Source of the DNA: a virus
DNA length: 33,298 nucleotides
Reading direction: 5' to 3' (one strand)
Virus record (IMG/VR): IMGVR_UViG_3300037847_002323
Coordinates: 1-33,298 of that record
Numbering within the stretch: the stretch's first letter is position 1; every line of letters begins with the position of its first letter. The notes under the pieces are model-generated. The model had not been told where the DNA came from. It saw only the letters and a list, made by a program, of their open reading frames with translations, and ran no database searches. Below, piece after piece: positions 17,992 to 27,124 of this stretch. Position numbers and translations under genes: made by a program.

Positions 17992-20900
17992 TTAATTACT
18001 ATAATAGTCGGAATTGTAGCTAAACTCATCAGTTGTGTCTATCACTTCTGTAATTTTTTCTGTTTCTATGTTGACAAGTTTAGGTTGACTAATCTTTCTA
18101 CTACTTGTTAAAAACCTTCTAATTTTAATTTTTCCTGTCCATGTAAATTTAAATTGGAACTCATTACCACATCTAATAGGATGATTTTTACTTACGTCTA
18201 TTATGTCAGTAAAATCTTTTAATCTAATCATTGCTCTAGATTGTGGTGCTCCTACTTTAGTAGGATCTGTTGGATGACTTGTTTGTGCTTTTAATTGTAA
18301 TTCACCAATTTTATTATAAGTATCTACAACATCTGTTTTTAAATAACATTCTAATGTTACGTCATCTTCAATACCATCTATCCAAAAAGTACATTCTTCT
18401 AAATGTTTATATATAAATGGTGCATCTATATATGTATTTTCTGTTTTATATGGCATAGATCTTAATTCAACAGATTGTTCTATTTTGTTTTCAAAACTAT
18501 TATTATAATTATCTACACCACTATTATTTTTTTGTATTTCATATAAACAAGTAATTTCGTTTGTTCTAGGATTTGTTCTTGCTGGATCAGTATAATCTAA
18601 TGGTTGTTTACATAATGCTATACATTTTCTTTCACCATTTTCTATATAATTTAATATTTTATATATATTTAACCCTGTCCATAAACCATCATATGAACCT
18701 GTTTTTAATCTAGCACTAGTAGATGTTTTAGTACTTTTTGTATAACCAGCTAAACTAAAGTCATATGCAATAATACCTTTATGATAAACGCTATTAAATG
18801 TATTTGCTCCTACTTTATTTATTGCATTTTTATAAACTCTTAATGCTTCTACTAAAGTTTCATAACTATCAGCAGCATTTGGATTAAATAAAGTTAATAT
18901 ATATTCTACAGCAATTCTTTTATCTATATCACTTGTACCATGATTATATACTGAAAAAGCTCTATTAATCGCTGTTATATCATTTCCAGAACTCCAGGGG
19001 GTTTTACTACTATCACTAGAATCACTAGCATTTAATACCCATGATGTATAAATAGAAACTGCAATAACAGGATCTAAAACACTCCATTGATTAGTCATTG
19101 CTGAAAGATAAAAATTATATATAGGATTATTAATAGCTAATGTAGCTTTAAAAGATGGATTAGCATTATTTGTAAAATTATATATATTATAATTTTCAGT
19201 TGTAGTTATTTCACGATTTCTAATTTGTATATCATCTGTTAAATATTTGTTTTGTATATATTTATCACCATTACCTGCTTCAGTTTGTTGGTCTGTACCT
19301 AATTTTTGATTATATACTAATACTCTAATAGGACTTCCTAAAGGTGGTTCTATAAATGCATCTGCCCAAGATGTTCCCCAAAAACTTGCTTTTAATGATT
19401 TATCTTGGTTGTTTACTGGAGTTTTACGCATAGATGGCAAATCAGTAGTAAAATTATTTACTACACCTGTTGTTGCTGTTACTGGACTATTACCATTTAC
19501 TATAGCAGTTACTTCTTTTAATGTATTATCCCATGTAACTACAACTGTATTTAATTGATTATTAATTAAATGGTTTGTAGTACTTATATCTGTTGTAACA
19601 ATATTATTACTTTCATCTACATATATAAAAGATAATTGATTAGGTGTAGCAAACGATCCACCTTTTGCTGCTATAATAAATCCAACATCAACATCTATAC
19701 CAGTAACAAAATTTATATTACCATCTGTAATTCCGCCTAATACATTACCATGTCCATATAATGGTATATATCCATTATTGTATGTTTCATTATCACCAGA
19801 CCATACAAATTGTAATTCTATTGTAAAATTATCTGGTATAATTCTATTTACATTATGATCAGTTTGTGGATTTAAATCAAAAGTTTTAATATGACTACCA
19901 AATGCTTTTTGAAGTTGATATGTTCTATTTACTAATACAGCGTCACCTTGACCACCAATAATTTCATCGGCTACATAATCTTGTAGATTTGCTTCTGTTG
20001 GACTTTTAATTTGTGATAAAGTACTATCAGCTGCATCAGCATTCCAAACTGCTGCTTCACTAGTCCATCTATCAACATTAATAGGATTAATTTCTGTCCA
20101 ACTTGATATTGTATTATTTTTAGTAAATAAACTATCAATATAAGTATTATATAAATCTGGCATATTAGTAGTTACTATATCTGTATCAGCTTCTGTAGAA
20201 GTTTTACCTATTGCTTCGTATTCTGTTTTAGCATTTGTTTCAGCTTGATCTCTTGCTATTAACAATGACTCATATTCAGCACCTTCAGTTTTTATATTTT
20301 CTGGTGTAGTTAATGCTAATAAACGACTATCGTAATAAGCCATACTATTAAATTGACCATCATAATTTTTATCATTATCAATGTAATTACTAACTTCTCT
20401 ACTTATTTCGCTAAATCTAAATCCATTATTAGCTTCAGATATACCTACTGAATAAGATCTTATACCTTCTGGACTACGATATAGAATGTCTTCATTAATA
20501 TTAATAAATGCATCTTTACCTACAATAGTACTACCAAGTAATTGTACTTTTTGTATACCTATATCTAACCAGGTTCTTCGTGGATTATTAATTGCAAATG
20601 TGCTGAATCCGTTCCTACAAATGGCAAGGAGGGGACCATCTCCAGTACTTGTATCAGCAACATTTGCAAATTGTAAGGATATGATTTCACCTAATTTACT
20701 ACCAACATTAAAGCCACCACCTTCATTAAGAATTTTAGTTTCTTTAAATTTTAACACATTATTAGGCTCATATGATAAATGAATATCTCCTATTCTAAAA
20801 TGATAAGGACTAATTTGTACAGACAGTCTACCTTGACCATATGCCATATTAGTTCCTACAGGTACTTCATCATTTTCTGTATTGCTATCTCTTAAATTTG

Positions 20901-23900
20901 TACCTGTTAATATTTTTGGAGTTTTAATTCCATCTTGAATAACAAAATGACTTTCAACTTGTGTCATATATACTTTGTCAACAAAATCAGATAATCTATT
21001 ATCTTGTCCTGTTAAACATAATATTTGATATGTTTCTAAATTTATTAAAAATATATGACCAGACATAACAACAACTAAATAAATAGCATTATCTGTATAA
21101 TAAATATCTGATCCTTGATAATGACCTTGTTCAAATATTCTTAAACTATTATTTTGAAATTGTGTTAAAGATCCTAATCTAACTACTTCATTAGCCCAAA
21201 AATTAAAATCTCGTAATTTAAATATAGATAAATTTTCCCACTCTGGGTATCCCCATGCTATTTGTGTATTTATACCATCAAAATCATGTGTTGCAGTTAC
21301 GTCATCTACATAGTATTCCATACGTACTTGAGAACTTGTAGTTGTTAAATTATTTTGACTAGCATCACCTATAGAAAAATATAATTCAGTTGCATCTGGA
21401 TTACCTGCACTAAAATGAGTAGCTTCTATAGTTGTCCATTCATCAAAGTTACAATCTACAACAGATGTTTGACTTGCTTCTAATTCACTAGCTGACCAGG
21501 GACTTCCTGTTCTATCAGCCATTACTATACGACATGTCATTTTAACACTAGAAGGTTCTGATCCAGCACTATATGTTCCTGTAGCTGTTCCAGATATAGG
21601 TCTTACTCTAGCTCGTATTTTAATTTTAAAAGGTTTATGTGGATTAACTTTTGTTGTATTTGGATAAGCTCCACCAGGATTTGTAGCTTGAACAGTACCA
21701 TCTTCTTGTGGACCATAATATAATAAATATGCTAATGAATGTTGTTGTTGGCTTCTATCATATACACGTATAGCTTTTGTTCCACTAGGAATATCTACAG
21801 TTGTACTATCTACTACTTCAAATGATGCAATATCAGTAGTTCCATCATTTTTCTGTATTAAAGGTCTTGCTGCCCAAGAATCTGGTATTCCAATAGGATT
21901 TTCTACATCTGTAGTATCTTCAAAAGAAGAATTAACTATAAAATTATTATTTGTTAAATTAAAAAATGATGGATTAGAAAATGACCATGTATATGTTTGA
22001 TTATATTCTTCTTGTACACTTTTCCAATATTCAGCTAAAGCTACTATATTACTTTGTTTTATTTTTAAATTTAATTTATGATTAGCTATTGCTAATGGAA
22101 TATTTGTTTTTATAGGTAAAATATCACCATCATTAGTTGTTATTGGAATATCATCAGTCATATTAAACGCATTAATATCTGCACTAACACCATTAACTTT
22201 TACATTTTTTATTAAAATTCCATTATCAGCATTTACATAAGTTATATTATATGGATTAGATTGTATTTCTTGAAAATATACATCTCCAGAAACAAAGTTT
22301 CTAACTCTAGTATCTGTAGCATCTGTAATACTTCCTGCACTCCAAGAACCGCTTTGAGTAGAGTGATAAGGAGTAATAACAGTTTCATTTGCTAAAACAT
22401 TGTTTGTATAATATCCATCAAATAATCCTAATTTAATTGTTTCGTTTGCAACAGTTTTAACTGCTGCTTCTGCTGAAGGATGAATTGTTTCTTTTGCTAA
22501 TCTATGCGGATATACAGCAACTATATCTGCTGTTACTATTGAATCACCTATTTGTTGTTGAATACTAGTTGGTTCACTACTTCCTGTATGTTTCCACCAT
22601 TTTGTAGGAGAATCATCTCTTATGTCATCAAAAGTTTTCCAATTATTTTTTGTACTAGCATCTAATGCTGGATATGTTCCATAATCAATTTCTTCATGTA
22701 AATAATCTTCTAAATTCAAAGTTAATGTTGCTTGAAATGAATCAACATCTTTATTAAATAAAATAAAATAATCAGCTTCTAATTCATTATCAGTTTTTTG
22801 AATTAATTCTGACGCACATTTTATTGCTACAGATCTTAATTCTTTATCTTCATCATTTTGTTGTTGTGGTAATTTTTTTATATTTTCAAAATCATTATAA
22901 ATTTTTTCTGTTAAATCTTCATAATTATTTGTTGTATTGTCTATATCTATATTATTATCTAAAGACATATTAAAATTATTATTTTCATTTGCTGTATTAT
23001 TTAACTGAAATACATTTGGTTTTTTTTGAACCCATTGTGCTGCATAATAATTTTCTCTATTAACGCTATCAGAACGCTCAGATGAATCTGTATCATTATG
23101 ATATGATGAACTTTGTTGTTCTATATAAGTAGAATATGAACTAGAAGTTCCTGTTCCAACTCTTGTTTCTGTTAAGAATGTTTTAGTATTAAAAGGAATA
23201 TTATTAGATGTATATGGTGTTACCCAATCAGAAGTTTCTCCATTTAAACATATTATAATATCATCAATCATTGATTGTGTTAATGTGCTATCTTTAGTTG
23301 TTCCTCCTGTAATATAATTTGTTGATAATATATCTTTATATTGTCCAATACATAATAATTTATATAAAGTTTCTCCTAAAACAGCAGATCCTTTAGGTGT
23401 ATATTTAATACCATTATATACTCCCCAATTACTTGTATTACCAAAATTACCAGAGCTATCTAAAGGTGATCCAAAAATTCCCCAATCTGTATATAATGCA
23501 GAACCACGTGTACTAAATCCTTGTAAGTCAAAATATGATGGATGTGTTCCTTGTGCTATTAAATAATATGGAGTGGTATTTCCTATATATATAGTTCCTA
23601 AATTTGAAATAGAAGTATTGTTTGCTTTTGAATGTGTTATTTTTTCTAAATATATTCTTTGGCTAGTATAAGCATATTTAGTAACATCGCTATTTGCTTG
23701 AGTTGTTCGTGGATTAAATAATAAATGTGTGTTAATAGGTACTGGTTCATGCTCTTCTCTTGTATCATAATTACTTGTACCATCAATTGTAGGTGCAATA
23801 TATTTTTCCATTCCATAAGGAGCTATAAATCTATAAGAATTTGGTATGTTTGCTGTAAATTTATTATAAACACCTGCGTTTATAGCTTGTCTTACTACTT

Positions 23901-24534
23901 CATTTTCAAAAGGAAATAATATAGAATTGTTAATTAATACCCTTCCTGGCTCACCAGTATTAGAAGTACCTCCATATAAAGTTGTATCATTTTGTGAAAA
24001 CTCATTATTAATAACTCTCCATCCAGGAACTGATCCTGCATAATGACTACCATACAAATATTTAATAGTTATATCTTTACCAAACATTAAATTTTCATTG
24101 TAAAAATTAGAATCATTAATGCTGGTAGGTATAGATATATATTGTAATATACTATTAATTAAATCAAAATTAGAACCTGGTATTCCTACATCTATAGGAT
24201 GTAATAAATCTGCATTTAATAATGCAGTATTTATATCAGTTTGAATATCAGTAAGTTCTCCCCAACTATTATTATAAGCTTCAGTAGCTGCAACAAGACT
24301 ATTTGATGCATCTGATAATAATGCTTGATATTCAGATCTTTGGTCTTCTGTAGGTAAATTATCTGTAACAAATGGTTTTAATTCAAAAGATGGTCTTGGA
24401 CCAATAACACCATCACGACATACTATATTACGACCACGAAAATATTGATCTGAAGATACATGACCAGGATCAAATCCACCCTGCATGCCACCTTGAAAAC
24501 TTTCTTGGCTATCATAAAAGTATGTATCTGACAT
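17992..24534 (-). CDS. Giant tail nozzle / appendage protein with lectin-like inserts
   Basis: This 2180-residue structural protein opens with FRGRNIVCRDGVIGPRP (~33-48), the pattern of podoviral nozzle (T7 gp12-like) proteins. The propeller-like part (~1085-1410) contains repeated strand motifs and SPEGIRSYSVG. The end carries GNEFQFKFTWTGKIKIRRF, typical of nozzle C-termini. Two modules look inserted. One is a beta-sandwich (~860-1085) reading NNFIVNSSFED...IPDSW, like a carbohydrate-binding module. The other is LamG/concanavalin-A-like (~1560-1710), with FTIELQFVW and LNTVVVTWDNTLKEVTAIVNG. It may combine the tail tube with glycan binding at the host surface. T7 gp12 is about 800 residues, so this is greatly enlarged. 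It starts immediately after the preceding stop (TAAATG). Confidence 0.7.
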   Translation of the reverse strand: MSDTYFYDSQESFQGGMQGGFDPGHVSSDQYFRGRNIVCRDGVIGPRPSFELKPFVTDNLPTEDQRSEYQALLSDASNSLVAATEAYNNSWGELTDIQTDINTALLNADLLHPIDVGIPGSNFDLINSILQYISIPTSINDSNFYNENLMFGKDITIKYLYGSHYAGSVPGWRVINNEFSQNDTTLYGGTSNTGEPGRVLINNSILFPFENEVVRQAINAGVYNKFTANIPNSYRFIAPYGMEKYIAPTIDGTSNYDTREEHEPVPINTHLLFNPRTTQANSDVTKYAYTSQRIYLEKITHSKANNTSISNLGTIYIGNTTPYYLIAQGTHPSYFDLQGFSTRGSALYTDWGIFGSPLDSSGNFGNTSNWGVYNGIKYTPKGSAVLGETLYKLLCIGQYKDILSTNYITGGTTKDSTLTQSMIDDIIICLNGETSDWVTPYTSNNIPFNTKTFLTETRVGTGTSSSYSTYIEQQSSSYHNDTDSSERSDSVNRENYYAAQWVQKKPNVFQLNNTANENNNFNMSLDNNIDIDNTTNNYEDLTEKIYNDFENIKKLPQQQNDEDKELRSVAIKCASELIQKTDNELEADYFILFNKDVDSFQATLTLNLEDYLHEEIDYGTYPALDASTKNNWKTFDDIRDDSPTKWWKHTGSSEPTSIQQQIGDSIVTADIVAVYPHRLAKETIHPSAEAAVKTVANETIKLGLFDGYYTNNVLANETVITPYHSTQSGSWSAGSITDATDTRVRNFVSGDVYFQEIQSNPYNITYVNADNGILIKNVKVNGVSADINAFNMTDDIPITTNDGDILPIKTNIPLAIANHKLNLKIKQSNIVALAEYWKSVQEEYNQTYTWSFSNPSFFNLTNNNFIVNSSFEDTTDVENPIGIPDSWAARPLIQKNDGTTDIASFEVVDSTTVDIPSGTKAIRVYDRSQQQHSLAYLLYYGPQEDGTVQATNPGGAYPNTTKVNPHKPFKIKIRARVRPISGTATGTYSAGSEPSSVKMTCRIVMADRTGSPWSASELEASQTSVVDCNFDEWTTIEATHFSAGNPDATELYFSIGDASQNNLTTTSSQVRMEYYVDDVTATHDFDGINTQIAWGYPEWENLSIFKLRDFNFWANEVVRLGSLTQFQNNSLRIFEQGHYQGSDIYYTDNAIYLVVVMSGHIFLINLETYQILCLTGQDNRLSDFVDKVYMTQVESHFVIQDGIKTPKILTGTNLRDSNTENDEVPVGTNMAYGQGRLSVQISPYHFRIGDIHLSYEPNNVLKFKETKILNEGGGFNVGSKLGEIISLQFANVADTSTGDGPLLAICRNGFSTFAINNPRRTWLDIGIQKVQLLGSTIVGKDAFININEDILYRSPEGIRSYSVGISEANNGFRFSEISREVSNYIDNDKNYDGQFNSMAYYDSRLLALTTPENIKTEGAEYESLLIARDQAETNAKTEYEAIGKTSTEADTDIVTTNMPDLYNTYIDSLFTKNNTISSWTEINPINVDRWTSEAAVWNADAADSTLSQIKSPTEANLQDYVADEIIGGQGDAVLVNRTYQLQKAFGSHIKTFDLNPQTDHNVNRIIPDNFTIELQFVWSGDNETYNNGYIPLYGHGNVLGGITDGNINFVTGIDVDVGFIIAAKGGSFATPNQLSFIYVDESNNIVTTDISTTNHLINNQLNTVVVTWDNTLKEVTAIVNGNSPVTATTGVVNNFTTDLPSMRKTPVNNQDKSLKASFWGTSWADAFIEPPLGSPIRVLVYNQKLGTDQQTEAGNGDKYIQNKYLTDDIQIRNREITTTENYNIYNFTNNANPSFKATLAINNPIYNFYLSAMTNQWSVLDPVIAVSIYTSWVLNASDSSDSSKTPWSSGNDITAINRAFSVYNHGTSDIDKRIAVEYILTLFNPNAADSYETLVEALRVYKNAINKVGANTFNSVYHKGIIAYDFSLAGYTKSTKTSTSARLKTGSYDGLWTGLNIYKILNYIENGERKCIALCKQPLDYTDPARTNPRTNEITCLYEIQKNNSGVDNYNNSFENKIEQSVELRSMPYKTENTYIDAPFIYKHLEECTFWIDGIEDDVTLECYLKTDVVDTYNKIGELQLKAQTSHPTDPTKVGAPQSRAMIRLKDFTDIIDVSKNHPIRCGNEFQFKFTWTGKIKIRRFLTSSRKISQPKLVNIETEKITEVIDTTDEFSYNSDYYSN

Positions 24535-24960
24535 TTATTTTACCTGCGAAGATCCAAAATAAAATCCAACTAAAGCTAACATAGTTTGACGAACTTCTGG
24601 TAATAATACATAACCTTGTAATTCAATCCAACCATTACCTTTAGAAAATAAATCTCCAAATAAAAAACCAAATATACCACCAGCTTTATTAGCTTCTATG
24701 GTTACAGGTTGATTAAAAAAAGCGAGAATAAAAGGTGCAAAAATTACTGCAAATAATGTACAGATAGCTATTACTCGTCTTACTATTGCACCTGCTTGAC
24801 CACCACGTTTAGCTGCTCTATCAGCACTAGCATCTGCTGCTTCTTGTTTTTTTAACATACCTTCAAGCATTTGTGCTTGTGATTGCGTTTGTGCTGCAAT
24901 TAGTTTCATTACGAAACCAGATAAAGATCCACCTAACATTGCTAATAATTCTACACTCAT
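24535..24960 (-). CDS. Small membrane protein, holin-like (three hydrophobic segments)
   Basis: This 141-residue protein has an N-terminal hydrophobic/amphipathic helix (~4-24), a central charged helix (QAQMLEGMLKKQEAADASADRAAKRGG), a strong transmembrane helix AIVRRVIAICTLFAVIFAPFILAFF (~58-82), and a final helix ending VRQTMLALVGFYFGSSQVK. The C-terminal GFYFG pattern recalls the three-TM holins of gene transfer agents and related phages. It overlaps the upstream coiled-coil membrane gene by four bases (ATGA), so the two are probably translated together, perhaps as a lysis pair. A structural virion membrane protein is the alternative. No endolysin is seen in the window. Confidence 0.5.
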   Translation of the reverse strand: MSVELLAMLGGSLSGFVMKLIAAQTQSQAQMLEGMLKKQEAADASADRAAKRGGQAGAIVRRVIAICTLFAVIFAPFILAFFNQPVTIEANKAGGIFGFLFGDLFSKGNGWIELQGYVLLPEVRQTMLALVGFYFGSSQVK

Positions 24961-25220
24961 ATTAATTCTCCTCTTATTAAAATAGTTATAACAGCTGTAA
25001 TAGCTGCATAACTTACAAAATTTGCTATTTTTATAAATCGTTCATGTCTATCTAAACGTGTTTGTATAGATGGACTACCATTGTCTACATATAGTCTTCG
25101 CTCTAATCTATCTACATCATCTTTTAGAGCTTCTACTGCTTTTAAAGTATTAGTTTGTATAGATACTAATTCAGCATGTTTTACAGACATATCGTTAATT
25201 TTTTCTTCTAGTGCTTTCAT
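24957..25220 (-). CDS. Small coiled-coil protein with C-terminal membrane anchor
   Basis: Starting at the ATG at 25220, this 87-residue protein has a coiled-coil region (MKALEEKINDMSVKHAEL to DVDRLERRLY) and then GSPSIQTRLDRHERFIK. A single transmembrane helix near the end reads IANFVSYAAITAVITILI. The pattern resembles small phage membrane proteins of the XhlA type found next to holins. A longer frame exists from a GTG at 25253, but that lies inside the terminator hairpin, so I reject it. There is no good Shine-Dalgarno sequence before 25220; an ATG at 25190 is an alternative start. It follows the capsid terminator, so it needs read-through or another promoter. Confidence 0.6.
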   Translation of the reverse strand: MKALEEKINDMSVKHAELVSIQTNTLKAVEALKDDVDRLERRLYVDNGSPSIQTRLDRHERFIKIANFVSYAAITAVITILIRGELI

Positions 25221-25226
25221 GATAAT

Positions 25227-25258
25227 AAAAAAAAGAGAGGACCCGAAGGTCACTCTCT
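25227..25258 (-). terminator. UUCG-capped terminator after the capsid gene
   Basis: On the - strand, AGAGAG-T-GACC (25258 to 25248) pairs with GGTC-CTCTCT (25243 to 25234) around a TTCG tetraloop, with one bulged T, and is followed by eight T. It begins 14 bases after the capsid stop. Since late genes continue downstream on the same strand, it probably reduces rather than blocks their transcription. Confidence 0.9.
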
Positions 25259-25271
25259 ATTATTTAATTTA

Positions 25272-26960
25272 TTAACTAATTGCGAAGTCACTATTTTGTG
25301 CTAGGACAGTTGCCCAATCAGCAGCAGTAGACTCAGCAGTACCATTAGCGTCTGTTACAGGAATAAATCTGTAACGACCATTACCATAATCCCTAGAGAT
25401 TAATAGATTTTGAGTATCACTAGTATTGTATGTTGCTTCAACTACATCACCAATTTGTTTTGTGTTAAATGCTGCAGATAACGTAATTTCAACAGCTGTA
25501 TATGCTGTATCTGTATCCGTTGATCCTTCACCATTATCAACAACTGCACTGAATGCTTCTGCAGTCATTCCTGTGTCAGAAGATGCTGCATTATCAGAAC
25601 CAGTACCTTGTGCTGGTTGCACAATTGGCACTACTTGATGTCGTCTATGCAATAATACTAATGCATTATCTACTTGATCTAAAGGTTCTGGAGCACAATT
25701 AAATCGTGCAAACATGAATCCTGTTTCCCCAAGCAAGTTGGTTTCACGATCTTCAATGTTGATCCATTTATAAGTACCTAAGTTAGAAGCACCACCAAAT
25801 GTAGCACCAGCTACAGCTGTTGGGTTTTCTGGAACTAGACCACGATATACATCTTTAAGGAATATGATAGATAACTCAAATGGAGCATATACATAATCTT
25901 TATTGATGTTAGTTGCATTACCGATAGATGTTGGTGTGAACTCATAAGGATATACACGTTCTAATTTCCCACCTACAGTTGGCTTGTAACGTGGAGTTTC
26001 CAAGTCATGCGAGTGTGCGAAGTTTTTATATCCTGTAATTGTTCCATAACCTTCTAGTAAGAAACTAGGTCTTGCATAACGCATATCTTGATTTCTTACA
26101 GTATCTTTACTAATCAATTCAGTTGAAGTTTCAAATGAAGTAACTAGTGCAAATACAGGCATTCCATTTTCACCATCAGCTACTTTACCTGGTCTTGCTT
26201 GTCTTGCTAGGTACTGATAATGATAATCTAGAACATCTTGTGAAAGTACGCCAATTGAATCCATAGGTGTACCACCTAAGTCAATTTCACGTAATCCAGC
26301 TTGGTTAACAACAGTTCCAGAAGCACCATTTGTAATGGTGAATGATGGGAATCCTTCAGCTACTAATTGCTTTGTAGCAAAAGTAACATAAGTTTCTCTT
26401 AACCATTTTTCCCAAGCACCCAATGTAATATCAGCAAGTGAATTAAAGATCATCTCTAATTGTTGCTCGAATTGCCATTGGAATACAATATCACGTAAAC
26501 AAATATCTCGTGTTCTACGAGTTGTTTCATAGATAGTGTATTGCTTTTCTTCGAATCCATAATCAGTTACGACTGGATTGTATTGTCCTAAGTTACCGAC
26601 ATCTTCTGCAGGTGACGCAGCATCACCACTACTAATATCATGTAGTAATGCATCATTGTCGCCTCCAGATGATTTATTATCACGTTTCTGTAGGTCTGTT
26701 AAATTATACCAATCACCTGCAGAGTTCGTTGTTTCTTTACCACCATAGAAACTATGTTTCTTCATGATGAATCCACGACCATACTCGAAATTACCGAGTC
26801 CAATCATGTCACGCCATATAGACATTGTTTCTTTGGATTTATTAGATATAGCTTGGTGAACGAACTGTTCTGCTCGAATGAACGCATTGTTCAAATGATC
26901 AACAGATTGTGCGCTACCGCTGCCATACCCAGTTGTTACTTGATCGCCTGGTTTAGCCAT
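25272..26960 (-). CDS. Major capsid protein
   Basis: This 562-residue protein forms the capsid shell. Evidence is its position between a scaffold-like gene and tail genes, its length, and its content: a helical N-arm (HLNNAFIRAEQFVHQAIS), a long helix (FQWQFEQQLEMIFNSLADITLGAWEKWLRETYV) and mixed domains typical of HK97-fold capsid proteins in N4-like and related podoviruses. A linker GTGSDNAASSDTG near 444-457 leads to about 100 extra C-terminal residues with strand-rich character. The gene is visibly less AT-rich than its neighbours and has its own promoter, structured leader and terminator, all consistent with very high expression. GGAG lies 8 bases before the ATG. The specific fold is inferred. 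Confidence 0.85.
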   Translation of the reverse strand: MAKPGDQVTTGYGSGSAQSVDHLNNAFIRAEQFVHQAISNKSKETMSIWRDMIGLGNFEYGRGFIMKKHSFYGGKETTNSAGDWYNLTDLQKRDNKSSGGDNDALLHDISSGDAASPAEDVGNLGQYNPVVTDYGFEEKQYTIYETTRRTRDICLRDIVFQWQFEQQLEMIFNSLADITLGAWEKWLRETYVTFATKQLVAEGFPSFTITNGASGTVVNQAGLREIDLGGTPMDSIGVLSQDVLDYHYQYLARQARPGKVADGENGMPVFALVTSFETSTELISKDTVRNQDMRYARPSFLLEGYGTITGYKNFAHSHDLETPRYKPTVGGKLERVYPYEFTPTSIGNATNINKDYVYAPFELSIIFLKDVYRGLVPENPTAVAGATFGGASNLGTYKWINIEDRETNLLGETGFMFARFNCAPEPLDQVDNALVLLHRRHQVVPIVQPAQGTGSDNAASSDTGMTAEAFSAVVDNGEGSTDTDTAYTAVEITLSAAFNTKQIGDVVEATYNTSDTQNLLISRDYGNGRYRFIPVTDANGTAESTAADWATVLAQNSDFAIS

Positions 26961-27080
26961 TCTATTTCTCCGTTAGAAGTTTTAATTAACAAAAATGTAA
27001 ATCTATTATAATAGACTTACCCTAATAGTTGTTCTCTAACGCTTGAACTTGCGAGTTGTTGTTAACACACAACAGGGCGT
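26961..27080 (-). promoter_or_regulatory. Structured 5' leader of the capsid mRNA
   Basis: About 120 bases separate the predicted transcription start (~27080) from the capsid ATG. Three pairings are visible. A small hairpin pairs 27057-27062 with 27069-27074. A 10-bp stem pairs GTAAGTCTAT with ATAGATTTAC around TATA (26997-27020). A long-range 7-bp stem pairs CGTTAGA (27041-27035) with TCTAACG (26977-26971) and encloses the 10-bp hairpin. The last helix touches the first G of the GGAG ribosome binding site (26971-26968). It may set mRNA stability or ribosome access. No known riboswitch is recognised. Confidence 0.5.
27002..27015. repeat. Palindrome TCTATTATAATAGA (one of four copies)
   Basis: This perfect 14-base palindrome contains TATAAT on both strands. 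The same 14-mer occurs at 16809-16822 (adaptor gene) and 31716-31729 (cysteine-rich protein gene; 18-base palindrome there). A 13-of-14 match lies at 1120-1133 in the 33-residue ORF. Here it forms part of a leader hairpin. Three copies are in coding sequence where ATT-ATA-ATA or TAT-TAT-AAT codons explain part of it. Confidence 0.4.
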
Positions 27081-27086
27081 GCTTTC

Positions 27087-27116
27087 TTTATATTAGAAAT
27101 AGAATATTTATGTCAA
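27087..27116 (-). promoter_or_regulatory. Sigma70-like promoter of the capsid gene
   Basis: On the - strand a perfect TTGACA (27116-27111) is followed 18 bases later by TATAAA (27092-27087). TAATAT at 15 bases is a second possible -10. It lies between the scaffold-like gene and the capsid gene, in the longest non-coding gap of the late operon. The - strand runs straight from it into the structured leader. Confidence 0.65.
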
Positions 27117-27124
27117 GTAATTTT

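Noticed and set aside
20486-20782. 98-codon + strand frame inside the nozzle gene
   Set aside because: It is antisense to strongly coding sequence, with no ribosome binding site or promoter.
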